Positions 57,514 to 64,000 of a stretch of DNA of 64,000 bases are shown here, piece after piece. A model generated the notes under the pieces. That model did no database searches. It was not told where the DNA came from and saw only the letters and a list, made by a program, of their open reading frames with translations. The stretch lies in IMG/VR virus record IMGVR_UViG_3300045241_000217, positions 1-64,000 of that record. One strand, 5' to 3'. Numbering within the stretch: position 1 is the stretch's first letter; each line of letters opens with the position of its first letter. The position numbers were made by a program, and so were the translations under genes. The stretch is from a virus.

Positions 57514-58638
57514 ATGACGATGCTGGTGTTGCCTGAGCAGCTACGCGACCTGCCGCTGATCCTGAGCGTGAGCGGCGGGAAGGACTCGACCGCGATGATG
57601 CTCGCGGTGCGCGAGGCCGGTCTCCCGTTCCGAGCGGTGTTCGCTGACACCGGGTGGGAGGCGCCAGAGACGTACGCGTACCTGGATGTGCTGCGAGCGC
57701 ACATCGGACCGATCGATGTTGTTCGAGCGCTCCCACCCGTGGCTCTCGAACTGTGCATGGAGGTGACACAGTTCAGCGACGGTTCGTTGGTGCACTACGT
57801 TCCGCACGTCGAGACGCCGATCGTTCCAGTGTGCTTCGCCGATCTGTTCCACTGCTCTTCTGCGATGGCTGAACGCATCGCAGTGTATGCGCGGTTCGCC
57901 TCGCGGACGCAGCGCTGGTGCACCCGCGAACTGAAGTTGGAACCGCTTCACGCGTACCACCGCTCGCAGTCAGGCCTTCCACCGTGCGCATTGCCTCGAC
58001 CCAAGAAGCGCGATCCCGAAGCGGACGACGAGGATGCCGAGGAAATCGAGCCTGAGATCGACGCGACGCTCGATCACGCGGTGCACACGGTATCCGTGAC
58101 CGGAGTCCGCCGCGACGAGAGCGAGAAGCGCAAGGACGCGAAGGAGATCGAGGACGACGTTGCGTGGGGCGGATGGGCATGGCGTCCGCTGGTTGCGTGG
58201 GCCGTCGCCGACATCATCGGGCTGCACCATCGCCACGACGTGCCGGTCAACGTGCTCTACCAGCGCGGCCATGATCGAGTCGGATGCTACCCGTGCATCA
58301 ACGCGACGAAGTCCGATCTGACCCTCGTCGCACGCCACGCACCTTGGCGCATCGAGCAACTGCGAGCGTTGGAAGCGCGAGCGACCGAGCTGCGACTCAA
58401 GCGCAATGCGGAGTGGGTCCCCACCGCCAAGAGGCCGCTGCGCTACAAGAACCCCAAGGCCACGTTCTTCCAAGGTCGCGATGCTGGTCTGACGGGTGTT
58501 GCGCCGGGGATCGACGAGGTGGTGTCGTGGGCACGAACCTCTCGCGGCGGGCGACAGTTGCCGCTGCTCGTCGAGCCGCCCGACGGAGGTTGTTTCCGGT
58601 GGGGCTTCTGCGATCCACCGAGCAAGGAGACGCCGTGA
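57514..58638 (+). CDS. PAPS-reductase-type PP-loop protein (374 aa)
   Basis: PP-loop SGGKDS at 20-25, FADTGWEAPETYAYLDVL at ~43-60, RWCTRELKLEPL at ~134-145 and a late GCYPCINATKSDL with a CxxC. These are the marks of the phage PAPS-reductase / DndC-like N-type ATP pyrophosphatase group. It probably activates a substrate with ATP for sulfur or base modification; no Dnd or sulfur-relay partners are seen here. ATG 57514 (or 57520). An acidic insertion (~155-180) separates the two halves. Confidence 0.8.
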   Translation: MTMLVLPEQLRDLPLILSVSGGKDSTAMMLAVREAGLPFRAVFADTGWEAPETYAYLDVLRAHIGPIDVVRALPPVALELCMEVTQFSDGSLVHYVPHVETPIVPVCFADLFHCSSAMAERIAVYARFASRTQRWCTRELKLEPLHAYHRSQSGLPPCALPRPKKRDPEADDEDAEEIEPEIDATLDHAVHTVSVTGVRRDESEKRKDAKEIEDDVAWGGWAWRPLVAWAVADIIGLHHRHDVPVNVLYQRGHDRVGCYPCINATKSDLTLVARHAPWRIEQLRALEARATELRLKRNAEWVPTAKRPLRYKNPKATFFQGRDAGLTGVAPGIDEVVSWARTSRGGRQLPLLVEPPDGGCFRWGFCDPPSKETP

Positions 58639-58745
58639 CGCCCGAGAACGCCATCGGTTACGCGCTTGCCGCTCTCCTCGCGGCGTGTGCTCTGTGCGTG
58701 GCCCTCGGTGCCACCGCCGAGTTCCTCGAACGCATCGCGCAGTAG
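58635..58745 (+). CDS. single-span membrane mini-protein (36 aa)
   Basis: GTG 58635 overlaps the PAPS-like gene stop (GTGA) and has AAGGAG six bases upstream. Product VTPENAIGYALAALLAACAL continues hydrophobic and ends FLERIAQ. One TM helix. It converges with 58747..59685, one base apart. Role unknown. Confidence 0.55.
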   Translation: MTPENAIGYALAALLAACALCVALGATAEFLERIAQ

Positions 58746-58746
58746 C

Positions 58747-59685
58747 TCACCTCTCGGGGAGCTTGGCCGCCACGCCCAGCGGCACCGGTACGAGCGGGTC
58801 GAACGTCGGCGTCATGTTCGTGCCCTCATCGGTGAGCCACATGAGCTTCGCCTTGCTCGACACGGGCAGCGAGATCGATCGCGACTTGATCCCCGCCGGC
58901 GTCTTGCGTCCGCTCATGTCGTCGCGCGTGACGTGCGTCCAGGAGGTCACGAGGTACACGGGATGGAAGTCGTAGTGGACGCTGAGCGAGCTCCCCTCGG
59001 GCACGAACGCGTCGCCGGTGGCCGTCCACTCGATCCAGCCCTCGGGACTGATGGCGAAGTGCGTGCCCTCCTCAAGCACCTCGACGGTGTCCTTGCCGGG
59101 GCAGACGAAGAGCATCTTGGCGACGTGCACGATCCGGAAGCGCGCGCTGTCCACGAGGCGCGCGGCGGGGAGCGTCTGCCGCCGGCCACGTCGGTTTCCC
59201 TTCTTGAGCGTCTCGGTGAAGGGGATCACCGGGTCGATCAGTTCGAGCGAGTCGAGGAAGCCCATGCGGAACTGCGGCTCGACGGTGACCTGCACCTCGC
59301 CGCTCTGCCACAGGCTCATTCGCTCGTAGAGCGTCGTGCGCTTGTCGAACTGCATCATCGTCGCCGAGATCACATGCGGGTCTACGTAGATGAGGCCGCT
59401 GCCACCGCAGTAGGAGCACCCGAGCTTGCTCTGCTCGGTCTCGTCGGTCTGGCGTGGGCAGATCATCGCCTTGCGCCAGATCACGTTCTTGCCGTGCTGG
59501 CGCACGAGCTTGATGAACTCCTCCTCGTGGAAGCTCGCGCGCGTCTTGGTGATCGGGAACTGGTCGCCCTCGGTCGTGAGCTTGCTGCCCACGGTCGGAG
59601 GCACCTCGTTCTGCACCTTGCGCGCGACGTCGAGAGTCGGAGTGGGCGCCTTGATCTTCTTGCGGTCGCCGGGCGGGATGGCCAT
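58747..59685 (-). CDS. neck/adaptor-type structural protein with zinc knuckle (312 aa)
   Basis: SFHEEEFIKLVRQHGKNVIW, RKAMICPRQTDETEQSKLGC followed by SYCGGSGLIYVDP (C..C..C pattern) is a layout I recall from virion adaptor proteins of other phages. The remainder is beta-rich (MLFVCPGKDTVEVLEEGTHF). A TAGACT box 6 bases before ATG 59685 overlaps the stop of the HNH gene. Confidence 0.6.
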   Translation of the reverse strand: MAIPPGDRKKIKAPTPTLDVARKVQNEVPPTVGSKLTTEGDQFPITKTRASFHEEEFIKLVRQHGKNVIWRKAMICPRQTDETEQSKLGCSYCGGSGLIYVDPHVISATMMQFDKRTTLYERMSLWQSGEVQVTVEPQFRMGFLDSLELIDPVIPFTETLKKGNRRGRRQTLPAARLVDSARFRIVHVAKMLFVCPGKDTVEVLEEGTHFAISPEGWIEWTATGDAFVPEGSSLSVHYDFHPVYLVTSWTHVTRDDMSGRKTPAGIKSRSISLPVSSKAKLMWLTDEGTNMTPTFDPLVPVPLGVAAKLPER

Positions 59686-59691
59686 GCGGCG

Positions 59692-59697
59692 AGTCTA
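59692..59697 (-). promoter_or_regulatory. promoter-like box TAGACT, leaderless geometry
   Basis: Minus strand GGCGTAGACTCGCCGC then ATG 59685. It contains the TAG stop of the HNH gene; the match to the other boxes is weaker. Confidence 0.35.
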
Positions 59698-60222
59698 CGC
59701 CGAGAGGGCCGCGGCCGGCTCCTCGCGCCATGTGATGCCGCGCGTGATCTGCGAGACGGTCGGCTGAGAGATCTCGAACTCGTCGGCGAGCTCCATCTGG
59801 GTGGCCCCGTCAGCGTACCGAGCGCGAAGTGTGCGCACGCGTTCCCAGGTCATCACGGCGAGGTGCTGGCGCTCGCCGGTCGCGGTGCGACGGGACGCGA
59901 TGCAGTGCTCCATGTTCTGCTTCTGCGTGCCGGCGACGAGATGGCGCGGGTTGCAGCACGGCCGGTTGTTGCACGTGTGCATCACCAGTTTTCGCGCGGG
60001 GACGCGGCCCTTGAAGATCCGGTACGCCGCCACGTGCGCGCCTACGTTCCGCAGTTCTCCGCCAGACCCATCATCCCAAGCGAAACTACCGTAGCCGCGC
60101 TTGCCACCGTTCAGCGGCTCGACATAGCCACGGAACGGCCAGCACGCCGATGCGCCGCCTGAGCGATCGAGCTTCTCGACGAAGCGAGCGCGGTTCGTTC
60201 GTCTGTCTCGGCGTGCGGGCAT
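59695..60222 (-). CDS. HNH homing endonuclease with C-terminal HTH (175 aa)
   Basis: HVAAYRIFKGRVPARKLVMH, TCNNRPCCNPRHLVAGTQKQ carry the HNH core. TQMELADEFEISQPTVSQIT is a helix-turn-helix. It sits between two structural genes, like the HNH gene at 54196. ATG 60222. Confidence 0.85.
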   Translation of the reverse strand: MPARRDRRTNRARFVEKLDRSGGASACWPFRGYVEPLNGGKRGYGSFAWDDGSGGELRNVGAHVAAYRIFKGRVPARKLVMHTCNNRPCCNPRHLVAGTQKQNMEHCIASRRTATGERQHLAVMTWERVRTLRARYADGATQMELADEFEISQPTVSQITRGITWREEPAAALSA

Positions 60223-60249
60223 TTGCGGATACTACAACACGTCCCCCGT

Positions 60250-61356
60250 TCACGCTGCCGTCCCACGGACCCCTTTGAAGTACGCGCGCAGCGACTTGAT
60301 CTTCGCGTGGATCTGATCGCGGTAATCTTTGATTCTCGCGCCGTACCCCGTAAACTCAGGACTGCTCGTCGTATTTACGGATTGGCTGATCCCGTCGAGG
60401 CTCAGGCTCAGGCTCGCGATGCCGGCGCCGCCGAGCATGTCGCCAAAGATGTTGAGCGGGCCCATCGAGGCGCCCATGCCTATCACCTCGATGATGTCGC
60501 GCGGACATTGGCCGCGCCCGAAGCCCGCCGTGTACGTCACGTGGAAGAGTTGCGGCAGCGACTCCATCCCGTAGCCGAGCGCGGGGAGGAAGCTACCGCC
60601 GGCGCCGACGACGAAGTTGCTGATCGTTCCGGCCGTCGCGACGATCTGGAGGTGTCCGTGGGTCTTGTCGAGCCGGAACCACTCAGTCGGGAACGTCACA
60701 ACGGTCTGGCCGCTCGGGTACTGGATCGTGAAGTCGTCCACCGAGATCACGGGGTAGTTGTCGAGTTGGAGGAAGCAGAACTCGTTGTAGTCGTCGCGGT
60801 GGTAGTCGTGGTCCTCGCTGAACTGCGTCGGCAGGATCGCGATGTCCAGATCGGTCTCGAGCCCGCGGATGGCCGCGAGGATGTAGTGCTGGAAGGTCGA
60901 GTCCTTCATCCGCTGGTTCTGATCGTTGGTGAGGTCCACGCCGAAGAAGTAGCGGTCGATCAAGTCCTCTACCGAGAGCAGCCCCCGCAGCGCCAGGCCG
61001 GCACCGACGATGGGCTCGCTCGGCTCGCTGAGCGGGTCCTCGTCGAACTTGGGGTCCGTGTTCATGTAGCGGGTGCGGTAGAGGAAGGCCGCGTCGCCCC
61101 GTCGGTCGATCATCCGGTACGTCTGCTTGTCCGCGGAGAGTGCTGGGCGCTGGTCGGGCGAGGTGATCTCGTGCCAGGTGAGCCCGACGTCGTCCGAGCG
61201 CTCGAGCACGGCGCGGTTGAAGCCCGCCCCGATGACGTCGGCGATGCCGGTGTCCGTGATGTCCACCGTGATCACGGTGCCGATGCGGCCGCTCTCGATG
61301 GCTGGGCTGGTCGCGTTCTCGACGGGGAGGATGAGCTGGTGCCGGTCGTTCGCCAT
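60250..61356 (-). CDS. head-tail connector / virion structural protein (368 aa)
   Basis: The middle (LSVEDLIDRYFFGVDLTNDQ, DYNEFCFLQLDNYPVISVDD, FTIQYPSGQTVVTFPTEWFR) and the end (SLSLDGISQSVNTTSSPEFT, YGARIKDYRDQIHAKIKSLR) resemble connector/adaptor proteins I know from other large phages. A TACTCT box lies 5 bases before ATG 61356, which lacks an SD. Confidence 0.6.
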   Translation of the reverse strand: MANDRHQLILPVENATSPAIESGRIGTVITVDITDTGIADVIGAGFNRAVLERSDDVGLTWHEITSPDQRPALSADKQTYRMIDRRGDAAFLYRTRYMNTDPKFDEDPLSEPSEPIVGAGLALRGLLSVEDLIDRYFFGVDLTNDQNQRMKDSTFQHYILAAIRGLETDLDIAILPTQFSEDHDYHRDDYNEFCFLQLDNYPVISVDDFTIQYPSGQTVVTFPTEWFRLDKTHGHLQIVATAGTISNFVVGAGGSFLPALGYGMESLPQLFHVTYTAGFGRGQCPRDIIEVIGMGASMGPLNIFGDMLGGAGIASLSLSLDGISQSVNTTSSPEFTGYGARIKDYRDQIHAKIKSLRAYFKGVRGTAA

Positions 61357-61361
61357 GCCCG

Positions 61362-61367
61362 AGAGTA
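61362..61367 (-). promoter_or_regulatory. late promoter-like box TACTCT, leaderless geometry
   Basis: Minus strand GCGCTACTCTCGGGC then ATG 61356 (5 bases between). Confidence 0.5.
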
Positions 61368-61399
61368 GCGCGACCGGGGGCGCGTGATATCCCTGGTGG

Positions 61400-61421
61400 G
61401 CGACACGAGTCGCAGGAACGG
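61400..61421 (+). promoter_or_regulatory. stem-loop/SD module on the plus strand
   Basis: GCGAC-ACGA-GTCGC, then AGGAACGG and ATG 61422. Perfect 5-bp stem. Confidence 0.55.
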
Positions 61422-61613
61422 ATGGGTTCGATGGACGACTGGTTCGACAAGATCGGAGAAGCCGAGGATCGCGGCAACGACTGGACGGTCAGGTGCCGTG
61501 TCGCGTTCGGCGTGAGCAGCGTCGCTCGTTCCGCCGGCAGGTGGGTCACCGGCAAGGGTCGCTCGTTCGGCGAGGCTCTCGCCAACGCGCACGCAGAAGC
61601 GAGGTCGCGGTGA
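61422..61613 (+). CDS. hypothetical protein (63 aa)
   Basis: ATG 61422 (or 61431). WFDKIGEAEDRGNDWTVRCR, SAGRWVTGKGRSFGEALANA. The end 'GRSFGEALANAHAEA' is a type seen in small phage proteins. Not recognised. Confidence 0.6.
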   Translation: MGSMDDWFDKIGEAEDRGNDWTVRCRVAFGVSSVARSAGRWVTGKGRSFGEALANAHAEARSR

Positions 61614-61954
61614 GCGACACCGTTCACGCGGGCAAGACCTACCGGCGCCTCATGGCGCGCGTCACCGAGGAGGCTCGGGTCCGGATGGAGGACCACGGGC
61701 TGATCCTCGTGACGCTCGGGTTCCAGCACGAGACGGGCTCGCAAGAGATCGCGCCGTGCTTCTCGCCGAAGCGGCAGAACGAGCTCGCGGCCGCGATGCA
61801 CGTATTCCTCCGGCTCCGCGCGTTCCCGAAGGGGTGGACGGGCTACGTGCTCCAAGAGGACGGTCTGATCCGCGGGCTCGAAGCGCTGGAGCTCGACGGC
61901 AGCAAGATCGTGATGCTCCACGACATGATCCTGGAGTGCGAGGCGTTGCCGTGA
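61610..61954 (+). CDS. hypothetical protein (114 aa)
   Basis: GTG 61610 overlaps the upstream TGA. Alpha/beta protein: RMEDHGLILVTLGFQHETGS, RQNELAAAMHVFLRLRAFPK, GLEALELDGSKIVMLHDMIL. Not recognised. Confidence 0.6.
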   Translation: MSDTVHAGKTYRRLMARVTEEARVRMEDHGLILVTLGFQHETGSQEIAPCFSPKRQNELAAAMHVFLRLRAFPKGWTGYVLQEDGLIRGLEALELDGSKIVMLHDMILECEALP

Positions 61955-62613
61955 CGCACCGAGGCCTGCACCACGCACCACCACCCCCCGCGTTCGAGGC
62001 TGCGATGAACTCGGCGCGAGAGTCCGACGCCACCGCAAAGGAGCACCGGATGCTCGCCGAGCGCGCGACGTTCGCCGCATCCATCCGCTCAACGGGCGGC
62101 GAGTGCCAGTGCGACGAGTACGGGATCTTCCGGCTCACGCTCCGCGACGGGCGCGTCTTCCGCCGCATCGGCATGCACGGGTGGGGTGGGATCTTTCGCC
62201 GACCACGACCGCGCGAACCGATGCGTCGGTCTCGGTCAGCGTGGCCGGGCGAAGGTGCGATCCACTCTTGGGATCGATCGCGATCATCCGGAGCATCACG
62301 ACGACACCGCCACAAGGCTCGCGTAGACGAAGACGCCTTCCACGCGCACGAGTTTGGCGGTGCCCTTGCGGATGAGAGCGCGGACGGCGCGCTTCTGTTC
62401 GGGCTCGCCGAAGTTCGCCGCGATCCCCTGATCCGCTGCGCACCGAAGAACCGCCAACACCTGCTTCGTCATCATCGCCTCTCGTCTCCTGCCCGCTCAG
62501 TGCGGACGAGACGATGCTTTGCAGCGTGCATGCCACCCCAGGATCTTGCGGAGATCTGCGAGAGCACGCGACCGATGCTCGACGGTGGTTCACGCGCCAA
62601 CGCGTCGCGCTGA
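61951..62613 (+). CDS. hypothetical protein; C-terminal part doubtful (220 aa as open)
   Basis: GTG 61951 overlaps the upstream TGA. The first ~85 residues are protein-like (KEHRMLAERATFAASIRSTG, CQCDEYGIFRLTLRDGRVFR, GMHGWGGIFRRPRP). Beyond ~62200 the frame reads as the antisense of the genes at 62135 and 62296. The true end may be lost to a frameshift or the genes may overlap tail to tail. Confidence 0.45.
   Translation: MTHRGLHHAPPPPAFEAAMNSARESDATAKEHRMLAERATFAASIRSTGGECQCDEYGIFRLTLRDGRVFRRIGMHGWGGIFRRPRPREPMRRSRSAWPGEGAIHSWDRSRSSGASRRHRHKARVDEDAFHAHEFGGALADESADGALLFGLAEVRRDPLIRCAPKNRQHLLRHHRLSSPARSVRTRRCFAACMPPQDLAEICESTRPMLDGGSRANASR
62135..62299 (-). CDS. hypothetical protein (54 aa)
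   Basis: GTG 62299 or ATG 62296, overlapping the upstream TGA. MLRMIAIDPKSGSHLRPATL, TETDASVRAVVVGERSHP, ending CRCGGRRARRGA. It overlaps the convergent plus-strand frame. Confidence 0.45.
   Translation of the reverse strand: MMLRMIAIDPKSGSHLRPATLTETDASVRAVVVGERSHPTRACRCGGRRARRGA
62296..62475 (-). CDS. small winged-helix-like protein (59 aa)
   Basis: ATG 62475 (a second ATG follows) behind a stem-loop/SD module. KQVLAVLRCAADQGIAANFG, EQKRAVRALIRKGTAKLVRV look like a short helix-turn-strand unit. Not recognised. Confidence 0.55.
   Translation of the reverse strand: MMTKQVLAVLRCAADQGIAANFGEPEQKRAVRALIRKGTAKLVRVEGVFVYASLVAVSS
62484..62507 (-). promoter_or_regulatory. stem-loop/SD module (ACTGA loop)
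   Basis: Minus strand: GTCCGC-ACTGA-GCGGGC, then AGGAGACGAGAGGCG and ATG 62475. Confidence 0.6.
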
Positions 62614-62792
62614 TGCCGCGTTCAGGACGACGTGTCGCAGTGGTCCGAGGTGTAGAGAGAGCGAGCGAAGCACCTTTCGGGTCGGGCAACCGTTTCCGGC
62701 TTCTACGTCCATCAGGACCTAGCCCGCTCCATCGCACGCTCTCTGCACCCCTCGGACGAGGTGTTCGGCCGTGAGGAGGAGAGCCTAGCCGA
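62508..62792. other. intergenic stretch with one promoter-like box
   Basis: No gene recognised. At 62782-62787 the minus strand reads CGGCTAGGCTCTCC, matching the late boxes, and would give a ~300-base leader before ATG 62475. Confidence 0.35.
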
Positions 62793-63368
62793 TCACGCGA
62801 CGTCGGACACGGGGATGAGCGGTAGCTGCGCCTTGCTCACGAGCTTGGCCGCGCGCCGCTCGCGCTTCTCCTGCTCTTCGCGCCGGAGGCGCTCACTGAA
62901 CGATTCCCAGATCCCCAGTGTGGGATCGAAGAACGAACCGCACTCGTGGCGCCGGCACGCACTCTGGAGCATGAGGCGCTCGCATCGCATCGCGTGCACG
63001 TCGAGCTCGCGCTCGGGCGCGACCCTCACCACCGCCACGATGTCTCGCGGGTGCGCCTCGAGGAACCCGCACCACTCCGGGATGTCCCGGATGCCGAGCA
63101 GGCCAGCGGGCGCGAGGTAGTAGCGCTGCTCGCCCATGCCGCTGCTCGGGCTGGCCATCCACGGCTTCTTGCGGTCGGCTCGGAAGTCGGCCCGCGAGAC
63201 CTTGGCCTCGATGACGGTCGAGCGCCCCTCGCGCCAGCCGATGACGTCCGGCTGCTCGCCCGCGTTCGTCACCATCTCGGCGAAGACGAGCCCGCACGGT
63301 CCGCCCTGCTCGTACCGGCGCCTGCGGAGCCACCGCACGCCGAGCTGCACGAGGAGCGCGTGGTTCAC
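62793..63368 (-). CDS. PD-(D/E)XK nuclease family protein (191 aa)
   Basis: GTG 63368 overlaps the HNH gene stop. E31, D41 (GEQPDVIGW) and E54-A-K56 (TVIEAKVSRADF) form the catalytic PD-(D/E)XK set, as in MmcB-like or VRR-type repair nucleases. The C-terminus has Cys/His (CRRHECG) and a basic coiled tail. Probably processes phage DNA or defends against competing DNA. Confidence 0.7.
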   Translation of the reverse strand: MNHALLVQLGVRWLRRRRYEQGGPCGLVFAEMVTNAGEQPDVIGWREGRSTVIEAKVSRADFRADRKKPWMASPSSGMGEQRYYLAPAGLLGIRDIPEWCGFLEAHPRDIVAVVRVAPERELDVHAMRCERLMLQSACRRHECGSFFDPTLGIWESFSERLRREEQEKRERRAAKLVSKAQLPLIPVSDVA

Positions 63369-63817
63369 GGATGAAGATCTCCGCGGGACCACGGGTTGTC
63401 CTCCGTCGAGAACTGCTTGCGACCACGGCCCTTCTTGATCATGTCTCGCGAGTTGTCAGCAGCCGTTCCCGCGAACAGGTGATCCGGGTTGCAGCACGGC
63501 GGGTTGTCGCACTTGTGCAGGACGAAGGGCTTGTCCGCTGGGACGCGGCCATGGACGAGGATCCACGCGAGACGATGCGCCTGCTGCAAGCGTCGGCCGT
63601 CCCAGGCGCGACCGTACTCGTGTCCAACGCGTGGGTCGCGATCGCCGGTCCACAGCCAGCACGGCGTTCCCAGCGTCGAATGGTTCGGCCCGCCCTTGTC
63701 GACCTTCGACCAGAAACGCTCCGCCGTCGTGAGTCTCGACGTCCGGCCGACGCACGGATGACATCTAACTCCCCAGCACGGGGTAGCGCACGAAACGCAC
63801 GGTGACAGCTTCGCCAT
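63365..63817 (-). CDS. HNH homing endonuclease with N-terminal zinc finger (150 aa)
   Basis: CVSCATPCWGVRCHPC at the start, then HRLAWILVHGRVPADKPFVL and HKCDNPPCCNPDHLFAGTAA (HNH). Its end is shorter than the related proteins at 54196 and 59695 and lacks their HTH. ATG 63817. Confidence 0.85.
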   Translation of the reverse strand: MAKLSPCVSCATPCWGVRCHPCVGRTSRLTTAERFWSKVDKGGPNHSTLGTPCWLWTGDRDPRVGHEYGRAWDGRRLQQAHRLAWILVHGRVPADKPFVLHKCDNPPCCNPDHLFAGTAADNSRDMIKKGRGRKQFSTEDNPWSRGDLHP

Positions 63818-64000
63818 CTACGCGACCTGATGCGTTCGGAGTCGTTCCGCGAAATCGGCCAGAACCGGCTCCATCGCGGGCGTGAGAAAGTTGTTCGCCC
63901 AGCCGATCATCGCGTGCACGGGCTCCCCCTCGTTGATGAACTCGGCCAGGTGCGCGGTGAGCTCCCCGGTCGTCTTGCTGCGGAACCCGCCCGCGCCGTC
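63818..64000 (-). CDS. partial gene at the right edge (last 60 residues)
   Basis: An open frame enters from the edge and ends at TAG 63818-63820: FRSKTTGELTAHLAEFINEG, ANNFLTPAMEPVLADFAERL, RTHQVA. Directly upstream of the HNH gene. It may be a further structural gene; too little is visible to name it. Confidence 0.55.
   Translation of the reverse strand, partial: DGAGGFRSKTTGELTAHLAEFINEGEPVHAMIGWANNFLTPAMEPVLADFAERLRTHQVA

Noticed and set aside
1-64000. CRISPR array, integrase, terminase large subunit, portal or major capsid gene
   Set aside because: No regularly spaced repeats and no protein with the corresponding motifs was found in any frame of the window.

Overview
This window is part of the genome of a GC-rich tailed phage with a contractile tail (a myovirus). 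The evidence is a tail sheath, a tail tube, a tape measure, a LysM baseplate hub protein, a gpV-like spike, a gpJ-like baseplate protein and a large beta-helical tail spike. No integrase, CRISPR array or canonical tRNA was seen. Terminase large subunit, portal and major capsid genes were not found and probably lie outside the window. The host cannot be named. Ordinary AGGAAG-type Shine-Dalgarno (SD) sites and a lipobox lipoprotein fit a GC-rich Gram-negative bacterium.

Layout. Positions 1-31,700 hold a very compact leftward (minus-strand) block of about 70 mostly small genes, most joined by 4-base ATGA or GTGA overlaps. Many are unrecognised or are Cys-rich mini-proteins. Recognisable members are a terminase-small-subunit-like HTH protein, a LexA-type DNA-binding protein, RecR, DUF1643, DUF5131, a dATP/dGTP pyrophosphohydrolase-like protein, a HerA/FtsK-type ATPase with two winged helices, an adenine methyltransferase, an HNH protein, an ASCH protein, a YkgJ-like protein, a C5 cytosine methyltransferase with a second long frame inside it, a RuvC-like nuclease, an XRE repressor, DnaB, a DnaD-like protein, a RecA-fold ATPase and two small HExxH proteins. 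Positions 32,000-61,400 hold the leftward late genes: neck or adaptor proteins (54.7-61.4 kb), sheath and tube (50.7-54 kb), chaperone pair (48.2-49.2 kb), tape measure (45-46.9 kb), then hub, spike, baseplate and fibre genes (32.2-45 kb). Positions 61.4-64 kb hold small genes, a PD-(D/E)XK nuclease, an HNH endonuclease and a truncated gene.

Several short plus-strand cassettes interrupt the late region: a small lipoprotein (32.0 kb), a conserved phage protein followed by a structured non-coding stretch (47.1-48.2 kb), five small genes (49.3-50.7 kb), an HNH endonuclease (54.2 kb), a PAPS-reductase-like gene with a mini membrane protein (57.5-58.7 kb) and a three-gene cassette (61.4-62.6 kb). 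At least four homing-type endonucleases are scattered through the late region.

Two regulatory signals recur. (1) A small stem-loop fused to the Shine-Dalgarno sequence precedes about 19 genes. Its stem sequence varies with compensatory changes. It marks the heads of translationally coupled clusters in the early block and of three of the plus-strand cassettes. (2) A TAnnCT box in the context GCGCTAcgCTCtcGG lies 5-9 bases upstream of several late start codons, which predicts leaderless late mRNAs.
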